DNA of 39,007 nt, from NCBI RefSeq assembly GCF_024343575.1, contig NZ_RJUA01000024.1, positions 1-39,007 on the forward strand, given 5' to 3'. Each line of letters opens with the position of its first letter. Position 1 is the first letter of the stretch. The stretch is from Lacihabitans sp. LS3-19. Its GTDB lineage: Bacteria; Bacteroidota; Bacteroidia; Cytophagales; Spirosomataceae. The translations under genes were made by a program, and so were the position numbers. Below, piece by piece: positions 24,367 to 35,956 of this stretch. The notes beneath the pieces were generated by a model. The model searched no databases, was not told the DNA's origin, and worked only from the letters and a program-made list of their open reading frames with translations.

Positions 24367-24953
24367 GCGTTTTTTGAAGAATTAGCCATACCAAGGCTTA
24401 AAACACCGCCAGCCGTCAAATAATGAAATATATCTATCGTCAAATCTCCCGTTCCAAACAATTGTGAGCGAAATTGCCCAGCGGCAAAAAATGCCAATCC
24501 TATCAGAAGCCAAATACCAATTTTAACCTTTCCATTTATAAAACCCAAAATCGCCAAAACAAAAACCAATCCCATCGCTACTATAGGTGTCCACACACCA
24601 ATCGCTCTTATTCCGAAACCTTCAGAAAGTGCATAAAGAAAAAAACCTAAGGTGAGAAATGTATAACATGCGATTTTAGAGAGGTCTTTTCCTGTTACTA
24701 AAGCAAAAGTGGCACCTACCAAACCTACGCCTCCAGTGATAGTAGCAAGTTTTTGAAAAAACACAGATATCATGTTGGCGTCGGAATATCCAGCAAAATT
24801 AATAGCTCCAAATATAGCAGCTCCAGTTATAGAAAGCACAAAAGACTCCCATAGTATAGTACTGGTAAGGTTGAGTTTGCTTAAGTACATGAAAAATACA
24901 TAAAGACCGATGGCCGCAAGAATTAAGTCAGAAATAACGTGCGTAATTTGCAT
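24363..24953 (-). CDS. Small integral membrane protein, DUF6962-like
   Basis: 196 residues from ATG 24953 (MQITHVISDLILAAIGLYVF). A TTG at 25001 would add 16 charged residues and is less likely. About seven hydrophobic segments fill the protein, with conserved-looking THVISDLILA at the start and GAINFAGYSDANMISVFFQKLATITGGVGLVGA in the middle. I recall similar Bacteroidota proteins of unknown function (DUF6962), but this is from memory of the pattern. It follows murB by 57 bp on the same strand and precedes the riboswitch-controlled receptor. Confidence 0.75.
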   Translation of the reverse strand: MQITHVISDLILAAIGLYVFFMYLSKLNLTSTILWESFVLSITGAAIFGAINFAGYSDANMISVFFQKLATITGGVGLVGATFALVTGKDLSKIACYTFLTLGFFLYALSEGFGIRAIGVWTPIVAMGLVFVLAILGFINGKVKIGIWLLIGLAFFAAGQFRSQLFGTGDLTIDIFHYLTAGGVLSLGMANSSKNA

Positions 24954-25010
24954 TGGATGTATAAGGTTTATTTTTTCAAAAATAAATAATTTCGAATTCA
25001 AAATATACTT

Positions 25011-26033
25011 TTATGAAATAAAATTCACTTCGGGTTTAATTTCGATACCAAACTTTTGCAAAACAGAAAAAGCTATTTCTTTGGCCAAATCAGCAATTTC
25101 TTGTCCTTTCCCTTCACCATAATTTACCAAAACCAAGGCCTGTTTGTCGTGCACGCCTATATCTCCAAATCGTTTTCCTTTCCAGGCAGCTTGTTCTATT
25201 AGCCAACCTGCCGGAACTTTCACCGTATTTTCGTCAATTGGATAACTCGGAATATTTGGAAATTCAGCTTTTACTTTTTCAAATAAAGTTTTACTAATCT
25301 CTGGATTTTTAAAAAAACTGCCAGAATTACCTATCTCAGCAGGATCTGGCAATTTGCTTTTTCTAATGGCAATCACAGCGTCAGATATGGATTTTGAACT
25401 CAATTCTGTTACACCCATTTCGGTTAACGTATCTTTTATTGCACCATAGGAAACATTAAAAGCAGGCTTTTTTGAAAGTTCAAAATTCACATTCAATATT
25501 ACATATTTGCCTTTTCCTTCATGTTTAAAAAAGCTTTCACGATATCCAAAGGCACATTTTTCTCTATCAAAAAAAACAACTTCTAAAGTTTCAAGATTCA
25601 ACGCTTCTAAAGAGACAAAAACATCTTTTATTTCTACGCCATAAGCTCCAATATTTTGCATTGGGGCAGCTCCGACAGTACCAGGAATCAATGATAAATT
25701 CTCTAAACCAGATAATTGCTTTTCGATGGTATCCAAAACAAATTCATGCCATACTTCACCTCCACCCACTTTTAGAATTGCATTTTCTTCATTTTCGAAA
25801 ACCGATTCAATGCCTTTAATTTCGTTTTTTAAAACCAAACCTTCAAAATCATTCAACAACAAAACATTGCTCCCTCCGCCAAGAAAAAGCCTCTTTTCGT
25901 TTAGATATTCAGGATTTCGCAAAATCCTTTTTAACTCTTCTACAGATTTAAAAACAACAAAATACTTTGCTTTGGCTTCTATCCCAAAGGTATTGTATGA
26001 TTTTAAGGAAATGTTTTCTTGAATTTCGGGCAT
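25011..26033 (-). CDS. murB: UDP-N-acetylenolpyruvoylglucosamine reductase MurB
   Basis: 340 residues, type I MurB length. It reduces UDP-GlcNAc-enolpyruvate to UDP-MurNAc with NADPH in the cytoplasm, the second committed step of peptidoglycan synthesis. FAD-binding motifs are LFLGGGSNVLL and IPGTVGAAPMQNIGAYGVEI. YRESFFK carries the type I substrate tyrosine region, the catalytic Ser is in GNSGSFFKNP (about residue 240), and the C-terminal substrate-binding part has PAGWLIEQAAWKGKRFGDIGVHDKQALVLVN. Start ATG 26033 gives a normal N-terminus (NISLKSYNTFGI). Confidence 0.96.
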   Translation of the reverse strand: MPEIQENISLKSYNTFGIEAKAKYFVVFKSVEELKRILRNPEYLNEKRLFLGGGSNVLLLNDFEGLVLKNEIKGIESVFENEENAILKVGGGEVWHEFVLDTIEKQLSGLENLSLIPGTVGAAPMQNIGAYGVEIKDVFVSLEALNLETLEVVFFDREKCAFGYRESFFKHEGKGKYVILNVNFELSKKPAFNVSYGAIKDTLTEMGVTELSSKSISDAVIAIRKSKLPDPAEIGNSGSFFKNPEISKTLFEKVKAEFPNIPSYPIDENTVKVPAGWLIEQAAWKGKRFGDIGVHDKQALVLVNYGEGKGQEIADLAKEIAFSVLQKFGIEIKPEVNFIS

Positions 26034-26253
26034 AGGAAACAGAATAAATTAAGCTGCAATTTAAAAGTTTATTTTTGGATAGTAGTAAATATGATAGGCT
26101 AGGTGGACTTTTAAAAAGGTTTTGATAGCGTTTTTTTTGAGGAATATAATAAAAAATGGCATCCAAAAACTACCGATTAAACAAAAAAACTCATCATTAA
26201 GACTTTCTGCCATTAACTAATTCAATCATTATCATATTAACACATTTACAAAA

Positions 26254-26829
26254 TCAATGCCCTGTCAAAGGCACTTTCTCCCCTGCTTCTATTCTTAGTT
26301 TTAAATGGTTTTGTGGAGGCGGAATCGGGCAGTTCCATCCGTCGGAAAACGCACAGTAGGGATTATAAGCTTTGTTGAAATCTAAAATCACCTTTCCATC
26401 CACAAAATCACCCGTGTCCATGTCCATGTATCTTCCACCACCATAAGTGTCTTTTGGGGCAGTCAAGTCTTTAAAAAGAACAAATACCAAGTTTTTGTAC
26501 ATCGGCTGAATTGGTGATTGCCTGTAAGTCGTAATCTTGTATTTTTTTCCAGAATATTTAAAAGTAACTATCGCAAACTCCGTAAAATCTTTAATTTTTA
26601 CGCCCGAAGTTGGAATCGAAATAGTCTCTGGGTGTTTGGGATGTTTGTATTTTGCAGCGAATTTAAAATCAGTATTTACCTCAAAAAAATCCTGCTTTTG
26701 TTCTGGAAATCGCTCATGGGTTTCCTTGATATAGTTTTCTCTGTGTTTTGCCAATATTTCTTGATAATCTTGACAAAATCCATTTTTAACAAAAATCAAA
26801 AGGGCTAAAATCAATAGTTTTTTGCTCAT
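26254..26829 (-). CDS. DUF1684 domain exported protein
   Basis: 191 residues with a signal peptide (MSKKLLILALLIFVKNGFCQ). The DUF1684 hallmarks are present: YGGGRYMDMDT in the middle, then LDFNKAYNPYCAFSDGWNCPIPPPQNHLKLRIEAGEK. The conserved Cys pair and Asn/Tyr residues suggest a beta-rich binding domain, but no biochemical role is established to my knowledge. It is monocistronic, 220 bp upstream of murB on the same strand, and divergent from isocitrate dehydrogenase. Confidence 0.88.
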   Translation of the reverse strand: MSKKLLILALLIFVKNGFCQDYQEILAKHRENYIKETHERFPEQKQDFFEVNTDFKFAAKYKHPKHPETISIPTSGVKIKDFTEFAIVTFKYSGKKYKITTYRQSPIQPMYKNLVFVLFKDLTAPKDTYGGGRYMDMDTGDFVDGKVILDFNKAYNPYCAFSDGWNCPIPPPQNHLKLRIEAGEKVPLTGH

Positions 26830-26936
26830 TTAGTATATTTTTTAGGCGGTTTTTAATGAATATTTAAAGAATTAGATTCTTTGAAAATTAATAAATGAAT
26901 TTCAAACCAAAATCACAAATTTTTCAATAGAATTAT

Positions 26937-26985
26937 TAACTTTGCAAATCTCATTCATTTTATATAAACCTGAAACATTTCAGGT
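26937..26985 (+). promoter_or_regulatory. Candidate promoter box and palindrome upstream of isocitrate dehydrogenase
   Basis: TAACTTTG (26937-26944) fits the -7 consensus TAnnTTTG, giving an untranslated leader of about 85 bases. Within that leader ACCTGAAA-CA-TTTCAGGT (26968-26985) is a perfect inverted repeat, possibly an operator or an RNA hairpin. No clear -33 box is seen. Confidence 0.4.
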
Positions 26986-27007
26986 CTATATTTATTATTA
27001 ATCTTAA

Positions 27008-29260
<2,253 letters not shown>

Positions 29261-29288
29261 AACAAGCATAGTATTTTTTGATAAACAG

Positions 29289-29319
29289 AAAAATCTCGAG
29301 AAATTCGAGATTTTTTTTT
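29289..29319 (+). terminator. Rho-independent terminator of icd
   Basis: AAAAATCTCGA (29289-29299) and TCGAGATTTTT (29305-29315) form an 11-bp perfect stem with a 5-base loop, continuing to a run of nine T residues. It lies 28 bases after the icd stop codon. Confidence 0.93.
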
Positions 29320-29343
29320 GTTAGGTAGTCTTTTGAATTAAAA

Positions 29344-31509
29344 TTATTGTTGCAGTAAATTGTTATTTATTTCTAAGACAGGTATTTTATTATTTTTACC
29401 AATAAGCACCAAACCAGCCCAACTATGAGGTGATAAATCATTCTCCAATGCATCTAGTTTGGCCATTTTGAGGGCAATTCCACAAGAATTATTTTCTGAT
29501 AAATTATTTAAAAAATCATTTACTATGATTTCGCTTGAGGTAGACGGTATATCCCACAAAGACGCAATAGTACTTGGAACTCCCTCGACTGCAAAACTTC
29601 TAGCTAAACTCATTATCCCTTCTCCTTTTCTTCTCATTCCTCTGGCAGTTTGGCAAGCCGTTAGAACCACCAACTGTGCCTTAGTATCGAAACTTTGATT
29701 TAGATAAACCTTTTTGTCATGAAGTGCAATAAAACCACCATCTGCTACACCTCCATGTGTAAAAAAAACTGCGATTTGATGTGTTTTGAGATTTTTAAAA
29801 ACTGATGCACTGTCAGCTTTGTCTTTCCTTAAGTGAATTCCAGAATAGGAAAATTCTTTTTGATCATTAAAAGAACCTAAGGGTTTTAGAAAAGTGTCGT
29901 AATTGAAAACCTCTGGAGAAACACTTAAAAATTGATTCTCGTAATCTTGAAAAGATTCATTGGGATATTCTTTAAAAAACAAGGATGCAGAATAAGCATA
30001 AAATATATTGTAATGGTTAATCAAAAAAGCGTCTCTTTCTTCTTTGTTTTTAGTTAAAAATGCTTCGAAAGCTGGAAAAACGCCATCAAATGTTACTATC
30101 AAATCACTTTGATCAACAATTTGGAGAGGTTCTACTAATTTTTGAAACAACACAAAAGCAGGCTCATAATCTGGTGTTTGCCAAAAGAACAGGTAATTCA
30201 CAACGCTTTGCAACCAAGTTCTTTTTTTTGAAGAATAGGCTAAAAATTGTTCCAATAAAAGCTCCAATTCTGCAGGTTTTAAATCTACTTTCTCAAACTT
30301 GATTTCCTTATTCGATTTTATACAAAAAACATAAACAGCCTCTTTCCCAACAAAATAACTAACAAAGTTCTGCTTCGTGGAATCAAGTTTTGAAACTAAG
30401 TCTGCCAATGCAAAAATACTTGTTTTACTCAATTCATCATTTTTGGAATTTATCTCTTCAAATAGCACCACCGCCTTACTTTTCTCCATAAACTGATATG
30501 CGGCCGAATTATCTTTCAAAATCAAACAGGCTTCTATGGCATTCTCGTAAAAATCATGGGCCTCGCCTCTCCAAAACAATTTCGTACCTTTTGTTTGCTT
30601 AAGTCGCATAATATCAATCAATTCGTCGGCCAATTTATAGGTAGCCAATGCTTGGGTTATTAAGCCGGATTCATTTTTTTCTTTAAACATTTTAAGAAAA
30701 AAATCGGCTTTATCTCTCAATAAGGTTATAAGGTATTCTTTGTTTTGAAAATTCTCCAATTTCTCTAAACTAGGATTTTCGTACCCTAAAATGCTTTTCT
30801 CTATTACTTTTAGAGCTTGCTGGAAATATTTAAGTGATTTCTCGAAGTCTCCACTTTGGGCATACATGAAACCGACATTGTTATAGTTTCGGAGATCATT
30901 TCCTATTGGATAATCATTGGGTTTTATTTGTTCTCCTTTTTGAAAATTAACTAAAGCTAATGCTGGGTTTTTATTAATAATATGGAGATAACTTATATTA
31001 AAATAGCCATTGGCTTTACTGATTTTTTCGTTTGAAAATTCAATCTGGTTTTGGTAGGCGGCTATCGCCTTCTGAACAAAATCTTGGCTGAGAACACTAC
31101 AATTAAGATAAATATTACCGAGTGTGAGATAGCAAATTCCGATGCTCTCTCTAGCACCGACACTTTGATTATATTTAGGAGTTTTTAATAATTCTAAACC
31201 GTTTTGTATTTCTTTTTGTAAAGAATCAGCCAAAAACTTCAACTCATCCAAATCATCCAAATTGGTAACCCGCATAGCTTCAGACCAAACCTGAATAGAC
31301 ATTATTCTTACAAATGCCCGGTTTTGATTTAAGCCAATTTTATATGCCGACAGTGCATTGGCCTTTGCTTTTTCGAAATCGCCTTCTGCAAAATAATAGT
31401 CGGCATTGTCTAAATAAACATACGGATCGGTTTGTTCCGTATCTTGAGAAAAACCTTGAAAAACGAATGAGACTTGTAAGAAAAAATATAAATAAAATCC
31501 TTTTTTCAT
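29344..31509 (-). CDS. Exported TPR-CHAT domain protease-like protein
   Basis: 721 residues. It begins with a signal peptide (MKKGFYLYFFLQVSFVFQGFSQ), then helical TPR-like repeats (about 25-400, e.g. YFAEGDFEKAKANALSAYKIG, NNVGFMYAQSGDFEKSLKYFQQALKV). A caspase-like CHAT domain follows (about 450-710). The catalytic dyad is H585 in FFTHGG and C619 in LTACQTARG; downstream SLARSFAVEGVPSTIASLWDIP and HSWAGLVLIG complete the CHAT pattern. CHAT proteins are cysteine peptidases, some activated by partner binding (for example the Craspase/TPR-CHAT of type III-E CRISPR); that example is cytosolic, whereas this one is predicted exported. It is last in the S74-LytTR-S8-CHAT run, 31 bp after the S8 protease. 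Its target is unknown. Confidence 0.9.
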   Translation of the reverse strand: MKKGFYLYFFLQVSFVFQGFSQDTEQTDPYVYLDNADYYFAEGDFEKAKANALSAYKIGLNQNRAFVRIMSIQVWSEAMRVTNLDDLDELKFLADSLQKEIQNGLELLKTPKYNQSVGARESIGICYLTLGNIYLNCSVLSQDFVQKAIAAYQNQIEFSNEKISKANGYFNISYLHIINKNPALALVNFQKGEQIKPNDYPIGNDLRNYNNVGFMYAQSGDFEKSLKYFQQALKVIEKSILGYENPSLEKLENFQNKEYLITLLRDKADFFLKMFKEKNESGLITQALATYKLADELIDIMRLKQTKGTKLFWRGEAHDFYENAIEACLILKDNSAAYQFMEKSKAVVLFEEINSKNDELSKTSIFALADLVSKLDSTKQNFVSYFVGKEAVYVFCIKSNKEIKFEKVDLKPAELELLLEQFLAYSSKKRTWLQSVVNYLFFWQTPDYEPAFVLFQKLVEPLQIVDQSDLIVTFDGVFPAFEAFLTKNKEERDAFLINHYNIFYAYSASLFFKEYPNESFQDYENQFLSVSPEVFNYDTFLKPLGSFNDQKEFSYSGIHLRKDKADSASVFKNLKTHQIAVFFTHGGVADGGFIALHDKKVYLNQSFDTKAQLVVLTACQTARGMRRKGEGIMSLARSFAVEGVPSTIASLWDIPSTSSEIIVNDFLNNLSENNSCGIALKMAKLDALENDLSPHSWAGLVLIGKNNKIPVLEINNNLLQQ

Positions 31510-31540
31510 TCTTGAGAAAATTTTCTCAAGCTACAAAAAA

Positions 31541-33136
31541 TCATTTAAATACGAAAACGCCATTTTTTACTTTCGAATTCAAAACTGGATTATTCTTAAA
31601 CCTTTCTGAGCCCTCCAATATTTGTTCCCGAAGTGGCAACTCACTTATTGCATGGAATTGATAATATTCTGCTAGTTTCGAAGTGACATTTGGAACGCAA
31701 AAAGAAGTACCAATATTTGAGTAATTCCCGAATATACTGGAAACTTCGCATGCGTCTTTCACGACTACGTCAGTCACAAAATTGCCAATATTGTAAATCG
31801 GAATATCCTCGATAGTACACACATCCAAAGTGTTAGAAATACCAGAAACAGTGATTACGTTCTCTAAAATATTAGAATAAGCTGCCGGAAAAACATTGTT
31901 TTCTTCAAAAGTCAAACCGCTGTTTCCTGCCGCGGCTACTAAGCTGATTTTATCTTCACCAAGTTTTTGTATCACATACTCTAGCACCATGTTGCTTTCG
32001 CCTTCGTAACTGAAACTGCAATTTATAATATCCACGTTTTCACATTTGGAAGAGATAAGGGCACAGATAATATTTGATAATAAACCCAAGCCGTATTTGT
32101 CGTGGGTTTTGTAAGGAATCACTTCAATTTTGGTCGTAGATAAAGAATCTACTAATACTTTAATAGCTGTTCCCAATACTTCGGTACCATGCTTTCCAGG
32201 ATGATCGTCGAAAGGATTGTTGTTGTTATTTACAAAATTATAGCCCATTATGTACCCTTCGAGCATATTTTCAGGATTATTTGAGCCATATTTGAGTGAA
32301 TACTGAAAGTTGGTCGAATCATATCTGAGATCGATATTGGTATAATCAAGGCCAGTGTCGAGGATAGAAATCAAAACAGACTGCTGCGTGGTAGGTATTT
32401 GACCAATGTTTACTCCGGCAAGCATCGCTGCAGTAATTGGGCCGTTTGCCAAAGGATTGATATTTGTGGTGTCGGTATCGGTCTCACTAAAATAGTCATT
32501 TCCGCATCCATCCACTCTAGGTTTTCCACTCCCTGCTATTGGCCCGCCTTTGTTGATAATCGTAGAATCCGAGAACAAGCTCAAATCTACTCCTTCTAAA
32601 ATATAAAAATATTCAGAATTGCAGCCATTATTAACACATAGCGGAACGTACGAAAGGTTATTTAGCATCAATTCTGTGTTCAGATTGGATATAAAAACAG
32701 ACATTTCTTGCGGAATATCGGTTGGCAGGATGCTTTCGTTTAGATGAATGAGTTTACGGTCTTTTACATAAACACCCCCTTTAATATCTATGCAATGCTC
32801 TGGATAAAATTGCCCCAGAGAAGCATTTACAGCTTTAATACTCGAAAGAATCTTATTTTTAGGGTGTTTTTCTCTCCAAATATTTGTTTCTAAAACAGTT
32901 TGCCCCGCAGTACTAAACCCTGGAGAAAACAATAAAAAATCGGCTGCCATCTCAACCCTTGAACCTGTAATACTGTTATTCAAAAGAATGGCATGCTTAC
33001 CTGTAACTTTTACATCTGTTTGCGTAAAATTTTCCTGAGGATTGGTAAGAATAGTGGTATCTCCTTCACAAATAATAATTTGTGAATAGCTAATATTCCA
33101 AACTAGTATAAGTATCCACAGCAGTGTATTTTTCAT
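31541..33136 (-). CDS. Secreted subtilisin-like S8 serine protease
   Basis: 531 residues with signal peptide (MKNTLLWILILVWNISYSQ). An N-terminal roughly 240-residue beta-type region includes a MAADFLLFSPGFSTAGQTVLE segment of the kind found in Bacteroidota surface proteins, where acidic FxA repeats define polar envelopes. The S8 domain follows with the full triad: D260 in SILDTGLDY, H316 in HGTEVLGTA and S478 in GTSFCVPN, plus the oxyanion motif AAAGNSG. No T9SS sorting domain is clear at the C-terminus (ends NGVFVFK), so it may stay periplasmic or use another route. It lies 9 bp after the LytTR gene and 31 bp before the CHAT gene, an arrangement that suggests the two proteases act together. 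Confidence 0.92.
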   Translation of the reverse strand: MKNTLLWILILVWNISYSQIIICEGDTTILTNPQENFTQTDVKVTGKHAILLNNSITGSRVEMAADFLLFSPGFSTAGQTVLETNIWREKHPKNKILSSIKAVNASLGQFYPEHCIDIKGGVYVKDRKLIHLNESILPTDIPQEMSVFISNLNTELMLNNLSYVPLCVNNGCNSEYFYILEGVDLSLFSDSTIINKGGPIAGSGKPRVDGCGNDYFSETDTDTTNINPLANGPITAAMLAGVNIGQIPTTQQSVLISILDTGLDYTNIDLRYDSTNFQYSLKYGSNNPENMLEGYIMGYNFVNNNNNPFDDHPGKHGTEVLGTAIKVLVDSLSTTKIEVIPYKTHDKYGLGLLSNIICALISSKCENVDIINCSFSYEGESNMVLEYVIQKLGEDKISLVAAAGNSGLTFEENNVFPAAYSNILENVITVSGISNTLDVCTIEDIPIYNIGNFVTDVVVKDACEVSSIFGNYSNIGTSFCVPNVTSKLAEYYQFHAISELPLREQILEGSERFKNNPVLNSKVKNGVFVFK

Positions 33137-33145
33137 AGATTTATT

Positions 33146-33469
33146 TCAATCAAAATGTTTTATAACGGTATCTTTTCTGCGTCTTGATACCTGAAACCTA
33201 AGGTTGTTTTTCAATACCAATGTTATGGTTTCATTAAGGACGGAGTTCTGTTTTACATGACAAGCATTTAGCAAAACCGAGCGATTAGGCCTTATGAAAT
33301 TAAAATTTCTAACGCTATGTTGAATATCTTTCAAGGTTTTTGCAATAATAAACAATCTGCCATCAATATAATGAATTTTTGTGTAGTTTTCGTTGGCTTC
33401 GAAAAACAGAACATCGTGAGGACAGATGAAATTTCGAACACTGATCGGAATAATTTCTTTGTTTTCCAT
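33146..33469 (-). CDS. Stand-alone LytTR DNA-binding regulator
   Basis: 107 residues made up almost only of a LytTR domain: VLFFEANENYTKIHYIDGR, IAKTLKDIQHSV, FIRPNRSVLLNACHVKQNS, LRFQVSRRRKDTVIKHF. It has no receiver or membrane part, so the input must come from expression level or a partner. It is embedded between the S74-tailed protein (72 bp upstream) and the S8 protease (9 bp downstream) and most likely controls this operon. LytTR proteins bind direct repeats spaced about two helical turns. Confidence 0.9.
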   Translation of the reverse strand: MENKEIIPISVRNFICPHDVLFFEANENYTKIHYIDGRLFIIAKTLKDIQHSVRNFNFIRPNRSVLLNACHVKQNSVLNETITLVLKNNLRFQVSRRRKDTVIKHFD

Positions 33470-33541
33470 GGCTATAATAGTTTATATTTAAAACCTTGCT
33501 TTCTACCTAGAAAAGTAAAAAGCAAGGTCTATTTTCCATTT

Positions 33542-35956
33542 TTATTTATCCTTATTTTTTAATAATTCCTCCAAAAGCTCAATCCGCTTTTGTTGCTCTT
33601 GAATCGCCTTGGTTAGGAATGGTATCAATGAAACATAATCCATTTTCAAATACCCATTTTTGTCTTTCCCAACTAAGCTCGGGATGATTTCCAGCATATC
33701 TTGGGCAAGAAAACCATAAGAAGGCTGTGAAGTTTCTTCTTTTTCATTGAAAAACTCAGATTTGTAGAAATAGCTCATCGGGTTCATTTTTTTAATCAAA
33801 TCCAGAGCATCATTCATCGGCTTAATATTGTTTTTAAAACGACTATCGGAAGGTGTATATCCTTTCAAAGCTGTCAATGAGCCTGTTACATAAACATTTC
33901 CATCAACATGCAGCTTTTCGATTGGCTTAGAAGTACCGATACCCACACTGTCTCTGTCATCTTGTAATATTACCGAACCCGTAGTACTTTCCTTCCAGTT
34001 ATTGCCTTTGAAACAATCAAGATACATCATCTCAAACCTCAATTTAGCCCAACGACATTTACCATTGGTATCCGTGAATTTAGCTGCGATTACGTTTTCA
34101 CCGTTTACAAGTAGAGCATTATCCACTGCAATTTCGACCATTTCCAATGTTGGAGGAGCACCGAATGGTGTCAGTAAAGTTCCGTTTACATAAATCTCAT
34201 ATTCGTTATCTACAGCCACAAAAACTTTAGCACTTAATACTTTCTCTACGTCTGCAATCTCTATATTTTTTCTGGTATAAAAATCCAAGGTAGATGTAGG
34301 AGCGGGATACCAAACAGGGAAAGTAGGTGCAGTAGACCAAATTTCAGCCAACTCCGCAGCAGTATAACAATCGCTCACTGTATTTATGCCATCAATATGT
34401 ATTCCTCCATTTAAGCCAGGATAACTACCTGGCAGTGTTGCCACAAAAGGGGTTTTCCAAAGTGAAGTATCATATTCAGGGTCGGTATTCCAATTGTTCC
34501 CAATTGTATTGCTTACCAACCATGTCTTATCTAAGCTGGTTTGGTAAAAAGCAGAGTCGCAACAACAACACGAACTGTCAGGCACTGAGCAATTAAACAA
34601 ATAATCATTATTGAGCCCAATTTCTACTCCAGAAGGCGGTGAACCAATAAGTTCTGGGGCAATAACAGCACCAGGAAATGTAAAATTAGCTGTTGCTACC
34701 CAGTCGAAGCCATCCAATGCAACATTTAAACCTGTCATGTCTAAATCAAAACAGTAAGTACCATTGCTGGTAAGTGATGGACTCGTAAGCGTAACGCCCG
34801 CTGGAAGACCATCTTGGAACAATTCAAGTTTCAAATCCACCGTGCCAGTTGTTTGCTCTTTAAAAGGCACAGTATAATTGAAACAAAGTTGGCCAGTACC
34901 GCAAGAATCGGAGGTACTCTTATCAAAATCTACCCAGCCCGTAGGATTACCACTACACGAAAGACAAAGATTATCTATGTAGGCATAGCCGTAGTGTCCT
35001 CCTTTTAGACAGTCTCTCACCGCAAAAACAAGAGTAACTGTTTGATTTACATAAGCCGCCAAATCTACTTCTACACAAGTCCATTCTTTATACACTATAG
35101 AACCACCTGCATGGACACCGAAAAAAGGGTTCGTATTGTCAGCAACCAAAAAGTTAGACGAAGGTGCTGTGGCATCTAGAGATATTAAGCTACTAATATC
35201 TGAACCTCCCCCATCATAAAGGTATGCCCCAAAGCCTGGTTGTTCACTAGGGGGATGGTATGGACTTTGGGGATTTTGCATAACTACCTGATACCAAAAA
35301 GACAAGGTGGTTTGACCAGGCACCACCACAAAGCTCTTTTCCACTCTTTCGCCTCCATGGCTAGGGCAGGTGTTGCCAATTCTTAAAGAATGATTATTTA
35401 CCAAAGGAGTTGGTGGTACAACAGACAAAAATGGAACTATGGGGTCATTTGGTGTTACTGTTTTATCAACCACAACATGATGGCTTTGAAGAGGATGAGA
35501 TGAACAATTAACTCCAATTCCTGGATCAGGAGAACCGCCTAAAGGTAATGCACCAAAATTCCATGTGGCAATGGGCAAATTTGGGTCCGATATGAGTCCT
35601 TCACTTCCTCCAGTCCAAAATGCGTCCCAAACGGTAGCATCAAGCGAACCAGTTTCAAAATCTCCACTAACACACATATTGTTGGTGGTTCTAACGCCTC
35701 CATACCGAGACTTTCTATCTTGCTCTTCCATAATTTGGAAATAGTAATTAGCTAAATAAGCATCAAAAGTCGTTTCAGCTTGGGTTGCGGAGTTGCTATT
35801 GTACTTAGCTGAAGCCTCTTGTATAATAGCTTGAGGGATTTCGGAAATGTTAGTTGCTCGATTTTGAGCAAATCCGATAATAGAAATAGCTTGAGTTATT
35901 AAAATCAAAAGCAATCTCAAGTGGTTCTTGGGTAAAATGTTGAGCATAGTTTGCAT
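33542..35956 (-). CDS. Secreted protein with C-terminal S74 intramolecular chaperone domain
   Basis: 804 residues from ATG 35956 (ATG 35947 is an alternative). The signal peptide ends ISIIGFAQ. A first extracellular region (about 95-335) begins NMCVSGDFETGSLDATVWDAFW and looks like a jelly-roll/lectin-type fold. A Cys-rich middle (CSVPDSSCCCCDSAFY) precedes a second beta domain with DNEYEIYVNGTLL. The C-terminal roughly 120 residues are an S74 (endosialidase-type) self-cleaving chaperone: GIGTSKPIEKLHVDGNVYV, then SDSRFKNNI (Ser-Lys spaced five, as in the phage dyad), YGFLAQDMLEIIP, and a coiled coil to the end. S74 tails trimerise fibres and are released by autocleavage. This protein is chromosomal with no phage genes nearby. 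It is first in the four-gene minus-strand run. Confidence 0.85.
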   Translation of the reverse strand: MQTMLNILPKNHLRLLLILITQAISIIGFAQNRATNISEIPQAIIQEASAKYNSNSATQAETTFDAYLANYYFQIMEEQDRKSRYGGVRTTNNMCVSGDFETGSLDATVWDAFWTGGSEGLISDPNLPIATWNFGALPLGGSPDPGIGVNCSSHPLQSHHVVVDKTVTPNDPIVPFLSVVPPTPLVNNHSLRIGNTCPSHGGERVEKSFVVVPGQTTLSFWYQVVMQNPQSPYHPPSEQPGFGAYLYDGGGSDISSLISLDATAPSSNFLVADNTNPFFGVHAGGSIVYKEWTCVEVDLAAYVNQTVTLVFAVRDCLKGGHYGYAYIDNLCLSCSGNPTGWVDFDKSTSDSCGTGQLCFNYTVPFKEQTTGTVDLKLELFQDGLPAGVTLTSPSLTSNGTYCFDLDMTGLNVALDGFDWVATANFTFPGAVIAPELIGSPPSGVEIGLNNDYLFNCSVPDSSCCCCDSAFYQTSLDKTWLVSNTIGNNWNTDPEYDTSLWKTPFVATLPGSYPGLNGGIHIDGINTVSDCYTAAELAEIWSTAPTFPVWYPAPTSTLDFYTRKNIEIADVEKVLSAKVFVAVDNEYEIYVNGTLLTPFGAPPTLEMVEIAVDNALLVNGENVIAAKFTDTNGKCRWAKLRFEMMYLDCFKGNNWKESTTGSVILQDDRDSVGIGTSKPIEKLHVDGNVYVTGSLTALKGYTPSDSRFKNNIKPMNDALDLIKKMNPMSYFYKSEFFNEKEETSQPSYGFLAQDMLEIIPSLVGKDKNGYLKMDYVSLIPFLTKAIQEQQKRIELLEELLKNKDK

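Noticed and set aside
26034-26253. Small gene or RNA between murB and the DUF1684 gene
   Set aside because: I found no convincing start codon with a conserved-looking frame, no hairpin with T-tract and no known RNA motif.
33542-35956. Prophage tail-fibre interpretation of the S74 gene
   Set aside because: The protein has a signal peptide, and no phage structural, integrase or lysis genes occur on either side.
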